Assembly: GCF_010015445.1 (NCBI RefSeq)
Contig: NC_053118.1
Span: 19,105,437-19,169,436, forward strand
Direction of reading: 5' to 3'
Length of the DNA stretch: 64,000 nt
Source of the DNA: Perca fluviatilis
Taxonomy: Eukaryota > Chordata > Actinopteri > Perciformes > Percidae
In this document: positions 1 through 12,050 of the stretch, piece after piece
Layout of the letters: every line of letters begins with the position of its first letter
Position numbering within the stretch: the first letter of the stretch is position 1
Notes under the pieces: model-generated
The model's input: the letters and a program-made list of their open reading frames with translations, nothing else
The model's database searches: none
What the model was told of the DNA's origin: nothing
Translations under genes and position numbers: made by a program

Positions 1-2314
1 GCGTCTTACTAAGACTATGGCTGCAAGAAAGAAAAATGGAAAAAGGTCATGGCTAAACAAGAGAAAAGTTCATATTTGCTTAGGTATTAATAGCTTTAAA
101 AAGGCACACAGGAACTACAGACATTCCAGCCAAGCACCAAAGGACTTTACAGCAGTGCATTCATCAACAATGGGAATGAAACCAGCACTATTTTACATTT
201 CATTGCCTTATGTCTTAGCAAAACACAGAATACTTACCGACTATCACAGCAACTGACAGAGCCAATGCAACCACAGCTACAATTATGACAATGGTTGTGA
301 TGGTTTGCTCTGCAAGAGAAAAAGTGGTAGTGTATTAAACAAGCAGTAATAAGGTAAATTGATTTCATGAATCCTTTATACTTACGTATTCTAATATTTT
401 ATTACTTAATTTACAGTATAACAGTAATTAAAATACTTTTCTCACCTTCTTTTAGACCAGTATTTTTATCTGCAGCTGCGCCAAGTTTTGGAATCTCTGT
501 AATTGGCAAAGAGAAGAAGAAAACAGTAAACATGAGTTCTGCTGATTTTCAAGACAACAATACGGTAAAAAGGTATATGGAATTAAGTATATGTGCATGA
601 GCTTGTGTCTACAGAGAGGCAGAGGGTTGAGGCTTCAGAGGAACTGCAGCTCCCCAAGAGCCAACTGCCCTGTTCTAAACAGATCTGTAATTTTATCAAA
701 TGTCCATCAGAGCCAAGATGAGGAGTGACTGAGAGAGGCGTGGAGAGAGAATGAGAATGCCAATGTTGATTAGCTGACCAGCAGGACAGCAGAGATGTCG
801 ACGTGTTCATTGGCCTTTCGGCAGAATCCACAAGGCCCCTCCGGGGAGTTAAATGATTCCATTCAGGGCTTAATGGTTGGGAGGAGGGAAAGCCAACAGG
901 GGCCACAGCCCCACACACACTTCCCTGGACTAGAGCTCCTTATACACAATGCTGACTTACTGACAATAATTACAGAGGCCATAACCTTCACATACTCTTC
1001 TGGACAGCTGCCGTTACAGTGTTTGTGGGTGTGATGCAAAAGAAACTAGAAAATCTGACTGCTCTCCAATCCACTCTTGGGAACTGAGGTTATAAACTCA
1101 CCTGTTTGCTCAAAATCCTCATCGTCCAGATCTGTCAAGTAAGGAGAGATCAGATGCTTGTACAGAAAGTACAGAAATGCAGGCTTTTAGTGTGACCAAC
1201 TTCAAATAATAACAGTATTCTTCTACTGTACAATAGACACGATACAGACAGCACATTTAATCGTTTAGCAACACTATTGATTGAGGGTTTTATGAAGTCA
1301 GTTTAGAACCAAAAGGTTTGAAAGCAAAAAAATGTAAAACTAAAACAAGAACTGATATTGTACACAGGAAACCTAAACCCATCTGAATCGTAGGCAATAA
1401 CAAAAGGTGAAAACAAGAAACCACACCCATAAGCAAGTGACCAAAACTGTGATTAAATAACAAAACTGTAAATGAGGAATGAAAACCATTAAGTAAGAAA
1501 CGGGAGAGTTTCAAGTGAGAATCAAACCCCTATAGAAAATGAGTTTTTTCTTGTCCAGGACACTGCATTATGAATCTACATCATGTTTTTAAGTTATTCT
1601 CTTTGACAGGAAATTCACTCGTTCACATCGCCGTAAATTGACTTCATGCATAAACTAGTTACATTCACTTGGATAGCACTACGACTAGTGTGCCCAGCTG
1701 ATTGAAAGGCTTCATAAAGTTTTTATTTTACAGATAAAGATGCATTACATACCTTCATCAGCTGACCCTTCAATATCTTTTGAAACAGCTGCAAAAAATT
1801 TTGCAAAGTTGTAAATAAAGTTAAAATACTCACAGTACAGTTTTTAAAGATTCATATTCATCACAATCCAGAATACTGCTACATTCAGATTACAGCGCAA
1901 AAAGTATTCGGGCTATAGTAAGTTTAATGGTAAACTCGTATTACATGTATTCGGCGGCGGCTATCTGCTATTCTTTTCTGGTATCCTCTCTATATCAAGA
2001 AAGTACAGCACTGGGAATATAGTTACTAATTGCAACCTGCATGTTTTGCTTTAATGCTATTCTTATCAGGCAAACCCTTTGTTTTAATGTACCACCTTCT
2101 CTTTTAGGCGGTTGTACACTTCAAAAGTGAGTGCATACATTAATCTTTACATTCACCTACGTAGGTACTGGTAGGTAGGTAAGGAAAACATGCCGGCGCA
2201 GGGATGCATAGACCCTGATTAGATGTTTATCACCTGCAAGCGTCACAGAGATGAGAACATACCAGTAGCAGCTGGCAGCATCAGCAGCAGACAGAGGAAC
2301 AGCAATCGCATCAT
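1..2314 (-). CDS. Small type I single-pass membrane protein, partial (3' end beyond window)
   Basis: Six coding exons read on the minus strand: 2263-2314, 1753-1788, 1102-1131, 446-496, 238-309 and 1-20 (continuing off the window). All have AG/GT borders and every junction is phase 1, giving 87 visible residues. The start at 2312-2314 opens a leucine-rich signal peptide (MMRLLFLCLLLMLPAAT). A short, very acidic ectodomain follows (SADEDLDDEDFEQT), then IPKLGAAADKNTGLKE and a transmembrane helix rich in V, I and A. Exon 6 ends the helix with AIVLVRR, a stop-transfer signal, so the cytoplasmic tail lies to the left. An acceptor at 2324-2329 just before the start implies an upstream noncoding exon that I could not place. 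There is no FXYD motif, so it is not an FXYD gene despite its neighbourhood. I do not recognise the family. Its layout resembles small sialomucin-like or CD99-like proteins, but the sequence does not settle it. Confidence 0.72.
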
Positions 2315-2323
2315 CTTCAAATG

Positions 2324-5300
2324 CTGCAGGGGGTAAAAGAAACCAAGTTAAAAATATCTGCTATTAATATTCAGCCATTGATGTGCGTGAAACTTGGTGT
2401 TTTGGTTTAGAGATAGGGTGAGATGGAAAGCAGCAATGCTGTCTATTATTGAGGCTTGTGTGGCACTTTGAGTTTCAGGATCACATACGGCTAGTCAGTG
2501 GAAAACTACAATTTACAAGCCAACAAGTCCTTGTACAGTTTTAACTGGTTTAAAAGTATGCATGCAAATCTAGATTGTAATATGAGGTGGGTGGTGGCGA
2601 GGCGGTCAGTGAATGGCAACCTTATTTCCCATAGTGCTCAGCAGATAAACTGCTCTGAGAATTCTGTCAGAGTCAGCTGTCAACAAGTGTCTATTCAACA
2701 TTTTCCCCTCCCTATGCAAAGCCCACATGCCATGCCAGGTGTTGAGCAATGAAAATAGTGTCTAATGACTTCAAATGAAAAAAAACAATAAATATTTTTG
2801 TTTATTGTATGCTGCTAAGCATTATTCTTGTCATGCTAATTAGGAAAGAAAAAGTATGAGCTTGATTGCACCTTAAGTCATATTAATCCAACAACTTTTA
2901 TTTTTTGTGTTGTTCTTTAGGAGAAATCTTACAACTTCCTCATGGCCAAAAACAAACCTTACCTCTGCTCCACATCACCACCACATATGTGTGAAACACA
3001 GATGTTCCTTGCCTGCTAAACAAAGCCCCAGCTGCGTCAAACACAATATGAATGGGGACATTTTTTAAATGGGGAAAAAACATGGTAATGACCTCTCCTC
3101 ATTGGTCAGATTTAGCCATTGAGGTTGGAATGGGATCAGAAACCAGTACTGTACACAACACTCCCATTGACCATTGTGCCAAATGTTGCCTCATTGTTAG
3201 TCATGCCCATTGTGTCCTTATTTCCTTTATAGTTAATGACCGTGGAACATACAACCCTATACCCCCACACAGTAGTTATCAACTTACTGTTTCCTTTTCA
3301 TTGCTACAATTTAAGGAAGTGGATAATGCTCACCATATTTGGTGAATGGAAGTGAAAAGGCATGGACAATAATAATGGATACTAGTCAACATCAGTTAAT
3401 TATTTCCATAGGTTTTTTGGCAGTTTTATGAAAGACCATCAACTGTAATCTCATCTACATGCAGCCATGGTAGTTGAGGTCTAGAAACTTTAATGTGAGA
3501 CAAATGTCCACCCTGTAGGAAAGAACGAGTACAGCCCAGTCCACAACAAGATTATCTTCATGTTAAGTTAGTCGAACAGCATTAAGAACTATTTTGGTTG
3601 ACTATATGAAAAAGATGTTAATCACACAGCCGAGGCTGATTGGAGAGGGAGTGCAGTGTGGGCTGTTCTGGCCTCTTGAATAGCTGCAGTAAATCTCCAA
3701 ACACAAACAACCTTAGAAGCTGCAAATAAAATCCCCTTCTGTATCCAATTTGCTTTTCAGAGTCGCTTTGGGTGAAATAATAAGCTGATCCAATTTGGAA
3801 ATATTTATCAACCCAGTCCACTGCCTCTGTATCAAAATGGCTCCTGACGCCTGTATTATTTTCAAATTGGGTAATATATTCTTGTACATTTGAATGCCGA
3901 TTGAATTTGCTGTTTAATACGAGACCCAATTTGCAACAAACAACCAGTGACTTGCTAATAAAGCAGACATACCAGCCGACTGCTGGCTAAAGATGCAAAG
4001 ACCATAGAAGGTAATGTAGAAATCATAAAACTAAAGTGCAGTGCTGCAAGAAAAGGCATATGCTGTACTGTTGCTGGAGGGTGAACTTGTCTTGTTTTTT
4101 TTCCCCATTCACCCCGATGCATTTCTCCACTGACGGGATTAACCCTGAACCTCATACCTGTCTGGCCAGACCAGCCCACAGAACACATAAATCTTGTTTA
4201 CCAGGTTTAATTTTGAATGATGAACACTTTCCTTTCCCTCCAACCAACCCAGTACAAGCTATATCAACAAAATACACACAAACAGGTTTACTACATGCAC
4301 ATAAACAGAACTACTTGCAGAGACACTGACTATCTCTTTCATTATCTGCTTGCACTGATAACAGCCCTCTGCTCAACCACTGTGCATCGCTGACAAGACT
4401 TTGACAACAGTGATAACAACCACTAAAGATATTAGAATTACTGTGGCCTAGAGAGTTTGTAGGAAAGCAAATACAAGTAAAAGAATATGAGAGAACGAAG
4501 ACCGCAAAGAAAAACTTGGATTATTGTGAAGATGTGTCAACACTAAAACAGACTTGCTCTAATAAACAATGAGCCCAACAACAAGGGGAAAAAGTGAGAG
4601 AGAAAGGGACAAAAAGCACCAAGATAATTGGTTATTCATTGACATTCAAATGTTATAAAAGTGGTAGCTTTCTCTGGTTCAGTGAAGAGAGAAAATATTC
4701 TTATGGAAATATTTACTGTACTCTGCCATCTCTACCCGAGGTGTTTATCTAAGTGAGGTTGATGAAAATTCATTTTTTTCTATAACACAACACACTCTGC
4801 TATGCCACTGGACCACAAACAAAGTAACAAGGAAATGCTAAAAATAAAAATAAAGCAACACTCACAATACCTCAGTTGGTGCCATGCAAACCAGTGAACA
4901 ATCCACCACAGTCTGTCAACCAAGCAGTTATTTCCAATAGAAGTGGTTTGTAGGTGACTTTTTGAGTATCGGGCCAATCAGACTAACAACTATAGGATAT
5001 GAAAGTGTCTGACAGCCGTCTCGGGGGGACACATTTGCATTGCCCCCCCTCACTATCTCTGCATGTTTGTGTGCAAAAATACAAAACCTGTGAACACACA
5101 AAACGGATATGATTCCTATGGTTACACCAAAATATTGGCATTTACCACCTCGACCGCGTGACTAAAACAGCACCGAATTCAGGGCACACAGAACTCTGGG
5201 CACGTACACCTCAGGTTTACGTTTTATCAGATGGAGACAAAGCGGTTTAGTCTTTGTTTTGTTAACAACACTATCACAAGACCTACCCCAGTGACATTGA

Positions 5301-7570
5301 GGGTTTTCACAGTCCAATCTATCTGATATTCAGCCTCATCATTCCTCCGAGAAACACAACATGTGCACACAAAAACTCAAAGACGAGATGTAAAGGGTTC
5401 AACGAATATTTTCTGCCCCTTTACCTCTGACACTCCCTGGGCAAACAGAAAAACACTTAATTTGTTTGCACAATAACACAACATGTCACAACACATGAGC
5501 ACACTGTGGATGAACTTACTTTGTATAAAAAAACGGTAGGCTACTGCTGTTAGAGCTGAGAGGTTAAATACGGAGGTATACAAACACAAAAAAGGTGCAC
5601 TGCAGGCTGTATGCTGATACTAATTAGCTTACAAAAAATCCCATTATGCTAGTAACGTTAGTAACGTTACTCTATTTGCTATTATTACATTACAGCCAAG
5701 TAGCTACTGACGACATATGACCAATCACCTACCAATACAAAAAGAGAGCTCTAATGCAAAATGTGTCCGTTTGTGGAATAGTTTTAAAAGCATATCCTTG
5801 TGCGACTTCTCTTCATCTCTGCCCCGAAATGCAACTCACCACAGTCAGTCAGATATGAGCTACAAGCACAGCCGACTCTTTAACAGGAAATCTGCTGCGG
5901 TGTGAGCCAAGTTCAGGGCAACTTTATTCTCACGTAGGCTATACCCTACAAGGGGATTCACAGCCACCTCATATTGCGCTCAATGACCCTTCATTTAGGC
6001 TCTCATAGCTTCTGCGGAAAATACCTCCGTGTGTCATAACTGCTGTCATGACAGTTTCCTAAATCTATGAAACTATGTTTAGATGCTGATAATAGCATAA
6101 GGTATGCATAACACTAAAGTGATATAGCAATTCATCACTTTAGTGTTATATGCTATGCTTATCTTATAAGTTAAGAAGCCACACTTTCCGGTAAAATTGA
6201 GTGATTGGTGAGTGGTTTTATTTTTAACTGGACCAGAAGTTGCAAAAAAAAAAGGTACCTGAGCATTTTAATGATATGCTACATTTCACAATCAAGTCAC
6301 GTAGTTAATACGGATCACCTGGCAGTTGTAACCTAATTAGTCGACGAATGATGACGTCCACACGTTTTGATTGACAGGCGTAGCACAGGTGTGCTAGACC
6401 ATTTTAACCTCCTTTCTGGCAGTGTGTTGCTAGGTCCTCTCTAATGTTTGATGTGCATGCAAATAGCCTAAAATATATCAGCTGTAAGAAAACCGAATCG
6501 ATATCGTTCCATTCATGACAAGCTGTCTTGTTGCAGTGTAGTAATGCAGTATGTGCTGCTGCTCCAAGTGCCTCTGGGGATTTGGTAAGTGGCATAGGCT
6601 AATTGTAGGTGTGATAAAACTACATTCAGCACTCATTTGCACAACGAGTGTAACCTGACTAGTTTTTCCAGCATGTTGGTCGCTTAGCTATGTCTATTTT
6701 TATTCCTCCTGTCAATATTTGCAGCAGTTCGTTATAGTATTTCTCTTTCACCTGCAACACTCAAGTCTCAACAGTTCTGCTGTCTACCTTCTAGTTGTGT
6801 AGTTTTGAGTGATGAGTGGGGCATGGCTATTTCTAGCCCTTGGAACAACAAAAGATACTAATCTGTGCACTGCTAAAGGGAATTATAGTTTGTCTTAAAC
6901 ATCCTCAGTTGTCTTTTCTTTGCATTGGGATGTGAATAAAAGCCATTACATGTAGGCTATGTAAAAATACATCATAGTTGCCTTTTTGTTGCTGTGCTAT
7001 GTGCTCCTTTTGCTTTAGTGTCATATTAACTTTAGCTACTACTTGCAATCCAACCCATACATTATAAGCTTGTGCTGAAAGATGATCAATGTGTATGGAA
7101 TAATACAGTACTTTAATGAAAGTAAACTCATTTAGAATATTTACTGAAAGGTAAACTTACATTTAAATGAGCTGTCATTTAGAGTCGTCTCTACACTGCT
7201 GGTATGTTGTTGCTCCCACACAAAGATCCTTGTTATCGCTAAAACTGCCAGTGAGTGTATGTTAATACAGGTGTAACCAGTCAGGACCTGGAAACTATTT
7301 ACTTCATTGGCTGCTGAACTTGTTGAAATTTGACGCCACCACTCTTATCTCTTACAAAAGTGGACTTGCTGTTCTTGTGGGCGGGGGAAACTTGCTCTCA
7401 GTGAATAGATTTCACTGTCAAGAGTATTTTACGGTTTACTGTCATACAATCAACTGCTGTCAGAGTATTACATCTTTTGTTTGTAAAACATGTTATTGCT
7501 CACTTTATATGCACACAATTTTATATTTAATAAAAAAAAGTGTAACTCAATTTTGTATTCTCCTCTGCAG
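2324..7570. other. Intergenic region between the membrane-protein gene and the FCGBP-like pseudogene
   Basis: No open reading frame here shows family resemblance or a consistent set of splice sites. It must hold the promoter and noncoding first exon of the minus-strand membrane-protein gene, and would be expected to hold the lost first exon of the pseudogene, but neither could be placed. The only structure I can point to is the inverted repeat at 6088-6163. Confidence 0.5.
6088..6163. repeat. Imperfect inverted repeat (hairpin)
   Basis: The left arm at 6088-6123 and the right arm at 6134-6163 are reverse complements over an exact core of about 15 bases (TAACACTAAAGTGAT), with degenerate pairing outward and a 10-base loop. 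AT-rich; no coding or element context is visible. Confidence 0.6.
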
Positions 7571-8705
7571 GCCTGTCTGTGGACAGTCTTGGTAGGAAGT
7601 TTCTATTTATGTTTCCCCCTCATAATGACTCAACAGCAAAGGTTGACCATAAAGTAACTATCACAGCCACTGATGTTTGGACTGCAGTCACTGTGAAGGT
7701 TCTGGAAAGCAGCTACGTCCAACACATCTTCCTCTCTGCTAGCCAGTCAAAGATGATTCACCTGCCCTTGTCTGTGGGAATGACCAGTGATCGCTCCTCC
7801 GACCTTCTTAGTGTGACGTCTATGAGGCCTGTTACAGTCCTCGCCTCATTCTGTACCCAAACTGGTTGTGACCACAGTCTCCTTCATGACGTGTCTTCCT
7901 GGGGGACCCACTACTATCCCATTACTCCTAACTTCCCTAACCAAACTGCTGTCTGCCAGATGGTGATCACCAGCTCAGACCAGGGGACATCAGTGGATAT
8001 CTTCCTTTCAGGGGAAGTGCTCTTTGAAGGCAGTATGTACCCCAGGGGTAGTGTCCTTCAGTTGTGTATATAGGGGTGCTGCAGAGTGCTTACCTCCAGA
8101 GCAACTTCAGCCTGTCTGGCTCGTAGTTAATCTCCAAAGAAGCTGTAGGTGTAGTGGTTGGTTTTACCTGCTCCAAACACACACTTGGGGAATTCTTGTA
8201 TGGATTTTCTGAACTGAAACCAGTCACACACTGGGGTTTTGAATATCTTATCCCTCCCTTGGTAAACACAGGGATGAGTTCCAGTTTCCTGTTGGCAATG
8301 GCTACTATCAACTCTGAACTGGATGTCACCACCAGCACTAGGCAAAATAGCGTTTCATTCCAGTTGTGACCTCGGATAAAATTTGTGTTATTAGTGATAG
8401 TCCTCTTCAACTTGTTTACTTCAGATGTGGCAATGCACAGGGTCCTTCAACTCTAACAGTACTGCCATCTGTTGATGATATCTGCCAGACTGTACCTATG
8501 TTTGATTCAGGTGATATGAGTAAGCAGCAAGATAACAGTACTTTCACAGAAGATTTAAAGTCTGGTGTTAAATTCTCCCAGAAGCTCAACCTAACTCAGC
8601 TGCCTGATGATAATAAAGTGGCAAATTCTCTTATCACTGATGCAGATGTGGGACGCTATCGGAGTACCATGAACAGACGACTATATCCAGCACTGTGTGA
8701 GATAG
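7571..8705 (+). pseudogene. Pseudogene exon: N-terminal IgGFc-binding domain
   Basis: Acceptor CTCCTCTGCAG, donor GTATGT. The reading LSVDSLGRKFLFMFPPHNDS aligns with the start of the intact paralogue's 28267-29508 exon ([20 protein letters not shown]), and later VLQSAYLQSNFSLSG and FEYLIPPLVNTG match its [12 protein letters not shown] and FIVPPLTFQ. Frame is lost near 8060 (stop 8071-8073), a TAG sits at 8124-8126, and frame shifts again near 8360. Confidence 0.8.
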
Positions 8706-8793
8706 GTATGTGTTGAGGCTTTTTTTAATGACTTTGTATTACATGTTGGTTATTTGGTCATTGGTAACTACTCTTAACTTCTCATTATTTCAG

Positions 8794-9261
8794 GTGCAGC
8801 TTCTTGTGAAGTTGGCCCACAGCTGTATGGAGTCTTGTGTGGTTTGTGTGGAAATGCTAATCGCAGCTCCACAGATGGCATAATTGCCTCTAATGGCACT
8901 GATGAGACCCAGACTAAAGATTTTACCCTCCAATGGGTGGTGAACAGTGACGCAGACTCCTGTATTGAAGAATGCGTTGGAGGTGTCTCATGTCCATTGT
9001 TCACTCAAAACCAAACCAAATCATTTCCTAGAATTAAAGGCAACTCCCTCGGTATTGAGTGCACTCTACTTCAGAGGAACAATGGACCTTTTGCAGATTG
9101 TCACTCGTATATTGATCCTGAGCCATTTTTTCGAAGTTGTGTGGACAACGTGTTTGTCAATACATCTGACTCTTCTATGTGCAAGATCTTGACAGCCTAT
9201 GCCAACATCTGTCAAAGGCTCTCGGCCAGAGTCCAAATCTGGAGAAACATCTCAAAGTGCC
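8794..9261 (+). pseudogene. Pseudogene exon: truncated VWD end plus C8 domain
   Basis: The exon opens with AASCEVGPQLYGVLCGLCGN, so it goes almost directly from the domain-start cysteines to the CGLCGN motif that belongs late in a VWD domain. A C8 domain follows (GPFADCHSYIDPEPFFRSC) and a GTGAGT donor. The VWD first half and the intron present in the paralogue (29668-30220) are missing, which looks like an internal deletion that joined two exons in phase. Confidence 0.78.
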
Positions 9262-9360
9262 GTGAGTTTTAAAAATCCTTTTGATTATTTTAAAATTGAT
9301 AACAACATGATTTGTTGAAAATCAAAAATGCTAAGAGTATGTTGAATGTCCTTTCCACAG

Positions 9361-10582
9361 CTATGGAATGTCCTATGAATGGCCACTATGAGATCTGTGG
9401 TTCTGCCTGCCCTGCTACCTGCGGTAATCCAGAGGCCCACAGTAGTTTCACCTGGCCCTGTGTGGAATCATGCCAATGCAACAAGGGCTATCTGCTGAGT
9501 GGTGGGGAGTGTTTACCACATAGCAAGTGTGGTTGTCTTCACCAAGGTTCCTACAATCTCCCCAAGGAGAACTTCTGGATTGACAATCACTGCCTGAAGA
9601 AATGTGTTTGCCAACCTAGCTCCAAAAGGGTTATGTGTGCTCAGTCTCATTGCCAGGATGGAAAAGTGTGCAAGGTTCTGAATGGAGTCCTGGGCTGTCA
9701 TGTGGATGGGCCTGGGTTGTGCATAGTTAAAGGAGATCCACATTATACCACCTTTGACGGGCTTAACTTTGATGTGTATGGCAACTGTACTTACCTACTG
9801 AATTCTCACTGTCTCACAAGGGGGGCCCTGGAACACTTTCGTGTGGAGGTCCAGAACTAGATGGAGGATGCTACAAATGTTTCCTTTCGCCTTCGGCATG
9901 TTAAAATGGTGGTCCTGGGTTATTCCATTGAGATGTCGAATGATCTGAGTAACAAAGTTATGGTAGGTTCATTTATTTTCCACAGTACAGTCAGGTTTTC
10001 TCCACTTGCAGTGTTAACATTACTCCACTTGTTTCAGGTAAATGGTCTGCGACTGCATCTTCCATATGTATTGAGCCAAGGCAAAGTAAAGCTCTACATG
10101 ACTGGACTCTCAAAGTGTTTAGAGACTGACTTTGGCATTGTTGTAATGTACAGCCCTGATGTCATGACTGTTAAAATGCCAAGGATCTTCTCTGGTAATC
10201 TCTGTGGCCTGTGTGGGAACTTTAATGCTGATCCAAAAGTTTATCTGATTCCCGATGACAAATCTGATATTTCTCAGGCCATTAGACACTGGCAAACAAG
10301 CAGTGAACGTGAATGCATGGATGTGCCTATGAACACCTTGGGTTTAAATTTTCAAGATATGGCTCTTTATGGGGGAAAAGATTTCTGTGTAAGGTTACTG
10401 GATACAGAAGGAGTCTTCCAGAGCTGCCACCAAACAGTTGATCCAGAAGATTGCTACGATAACTGTTCATGACCTATGTTATAGTAACCAGACTACCTTG
10501 TGTCAGATTCTGTCCAGCTATGTTGTTTTATGTCAAGAATTGGGAGCTATAGTGGATGAATGGAGGGCTTCCAACTTTTGTA
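9361..10582 (+). pseudogene. Pseudogene module: TIL-VWD exon and VWD-C8 exon
   Basis: Exon 9361-9962 carries a TIL domain (MECPMNGHYEICGSACPATC) and the first half of VWD with the only surviving GDPH motif of this copy (KGDPHYTTFDG). A TAG at 9858-9860 interrupts it. Exon 10038-10582 starts VNGLRLHLP and carries [11 protein letters not shown] and C8, with a frameshift near 10468 and a weak donor (GTAACC). Confidence 0.8.
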
Positions 10583-10655
10583 GTAACCACCTTTTTAAAT
10601 GTGTACAGAATAAGAGTATTTGAATGAAATTGATTTTTCTCTTTCTCTTTTGTAG

Positions 10656-11853
10656 ATCTGTCCTGCCCTCCTAATAGTAAATACCACCTGTGCTCCAGTC
10701 ACACGTCTGACTGTGTAGAAAACCCACGTCCTCTAGCAGTGAAATGCAAAGAGGGTTGTTTCTGCAAACCTGGGTTTTTCAACAGTGGTGGGGATTGTGT
10801 GCCAAACTCAGTGTGGCTGCATTCACAATGATGTTTACTATAAAATCCAAGAGAACTTCTACCCTGATGAGCACTGTCAGCTGCACTGTCTGTGTGGGCC
10901 ACAACCGAGTGCAATGTACCAACCACACATGTCCAAATGGAACAAAATGTGCCATCCAAGATGGCCAGAGGGCATGTCATGCTTTACAACCTGTTAAATG
11001 TGCAGTCATGGGTGGCGGACACTTCAGGAGCTATGATGGACACAGCTTTGACTTTAATATGGGAAGCTGCCGTTTATGTTCTTTCCCAGGTTTGTGAAGA
11101 AGACGAGTCTCACCCTACTGTTATTATCCATCAAGGACAGCTGCACCTCAGGGTCCATGGCGGAGATGGAGCATTTGGGAAAAGTAAAGGTAAGCAGTTG
11201 CACATTTACAAACAAACTCTAGTATGATTGTAACTTTAACATTTTATTTTATTCCAAATTGATGGTGTTTTGAGGGGTCTTCCTGTCACCTGGATCACAT
11301 AGGAGTACTGCATTCTGGCTTACTGACTCGTGTTGTTGTAGACACTGGAGTTCTTGTCACTTATGGAGGACCTAATCTGATACAAATAGTGATTTCTTCC
11401 TCCGATAGAAAAATGTGTGGGTCGTGTGGAAACATCAATTCCATTGCTACAGAGGGCAAACAAAGCCTAAATGGCAGCCTTGCAAGTGATTCTTCCATCT
11501 TTGGATCTATCTGGTCACTTTCACCACCTGGAACAAACTGCTCTGAAAAATGTGATCACTGTTCACCTTGCAACTCTACCAAGGCAGCTGAATATGTGTC
11601 TGATAACCTCTGTGGCATGCTGCTTGCTCCTGCAGGATCATTTGGTGGATGTCACTGTGGACCCTGAGCCCTTCTTTCTGTGGACCCTGAGCCCTTCTTT
11701 CTGTGGACCCTGAGCCCTTCTTTCACAACTGTGTGATTGACTTGTGTATGTCTAATGGGAATGAAGAATTGTTTTGCGGTAGTTTGAGAGAGTATACTTT
11801 TGCATGCCAGGAGGCAGTAGCTGAGGCCAAAACATGGAGGGGTGAGAAGTGCT
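10656..11853 (+). pseudogene. Pseudogene module: TIL-VWD exon and VWD-C8 exon with 23-bp triplication
   Basis: Exon 10656-11189 carries TIL (LSCPPNSKYHLCSS) then a VWD start with MGGGHFRSYDG in place of GDPH; frameshifts lie near 10805, 10900 and 11090. The next exon, about 11258-11853, starts IDGVLRGLPV but its acceptor is destroyed (CCAAATT instead of a CAG). It retains MCGSCGNINS and a C8 region disrupted by the triplication at 11655-11723. Confidence 0.76.
11655..11723 (+). repeat. Exact 23-bp tandem triplication inside a C8 exon
   Basis: Three identical copies at 11655-11677, 11678-11700 and 11701-11723, each coding for the VDPEPFF segment of the C8 domain. Two extra 23-bp copies add 46 bp, which shifts the frame. 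The copies do not differ at any base, so the event is recent or the copies are homogenised. Confidence 0.95.
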
Positions 11854-12050
11854 GTGAGTATTAATCTTGACTCCTACGTGTACATGTGTTGTTTCATCAG
11901 TCTGTTATGGTGTGCCAGTGCATGTAAATCATACAGTTCTGCACACATGCTTCTCTTGTTCTTTTAGAACTCTGGGAAGCTCTGTACAGGGAAGTTGCCA
12001 GATTGATGTAAGGCTAGCTGGACTATGAACCCTTTTTTCCCCTCCCACAG

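Noticed and set aside
3618..3929. 103-codon minus-strand frame
   Set aside because: No family resemblance, no splice or promoter context; expected by chance in an AT-rich gap.
6544..6586. Possible first exon of the upstream FCGBP-like copy (ATG at 6544 or 6551 followed by a GTAAGT donor)
   Set aside because: From 6551 the phase fits the 7571 exon, but the encoded MCCCSKCLWGF is not a convincing signal peptide. From 6544 the peptide looks better but the phase is wrong.
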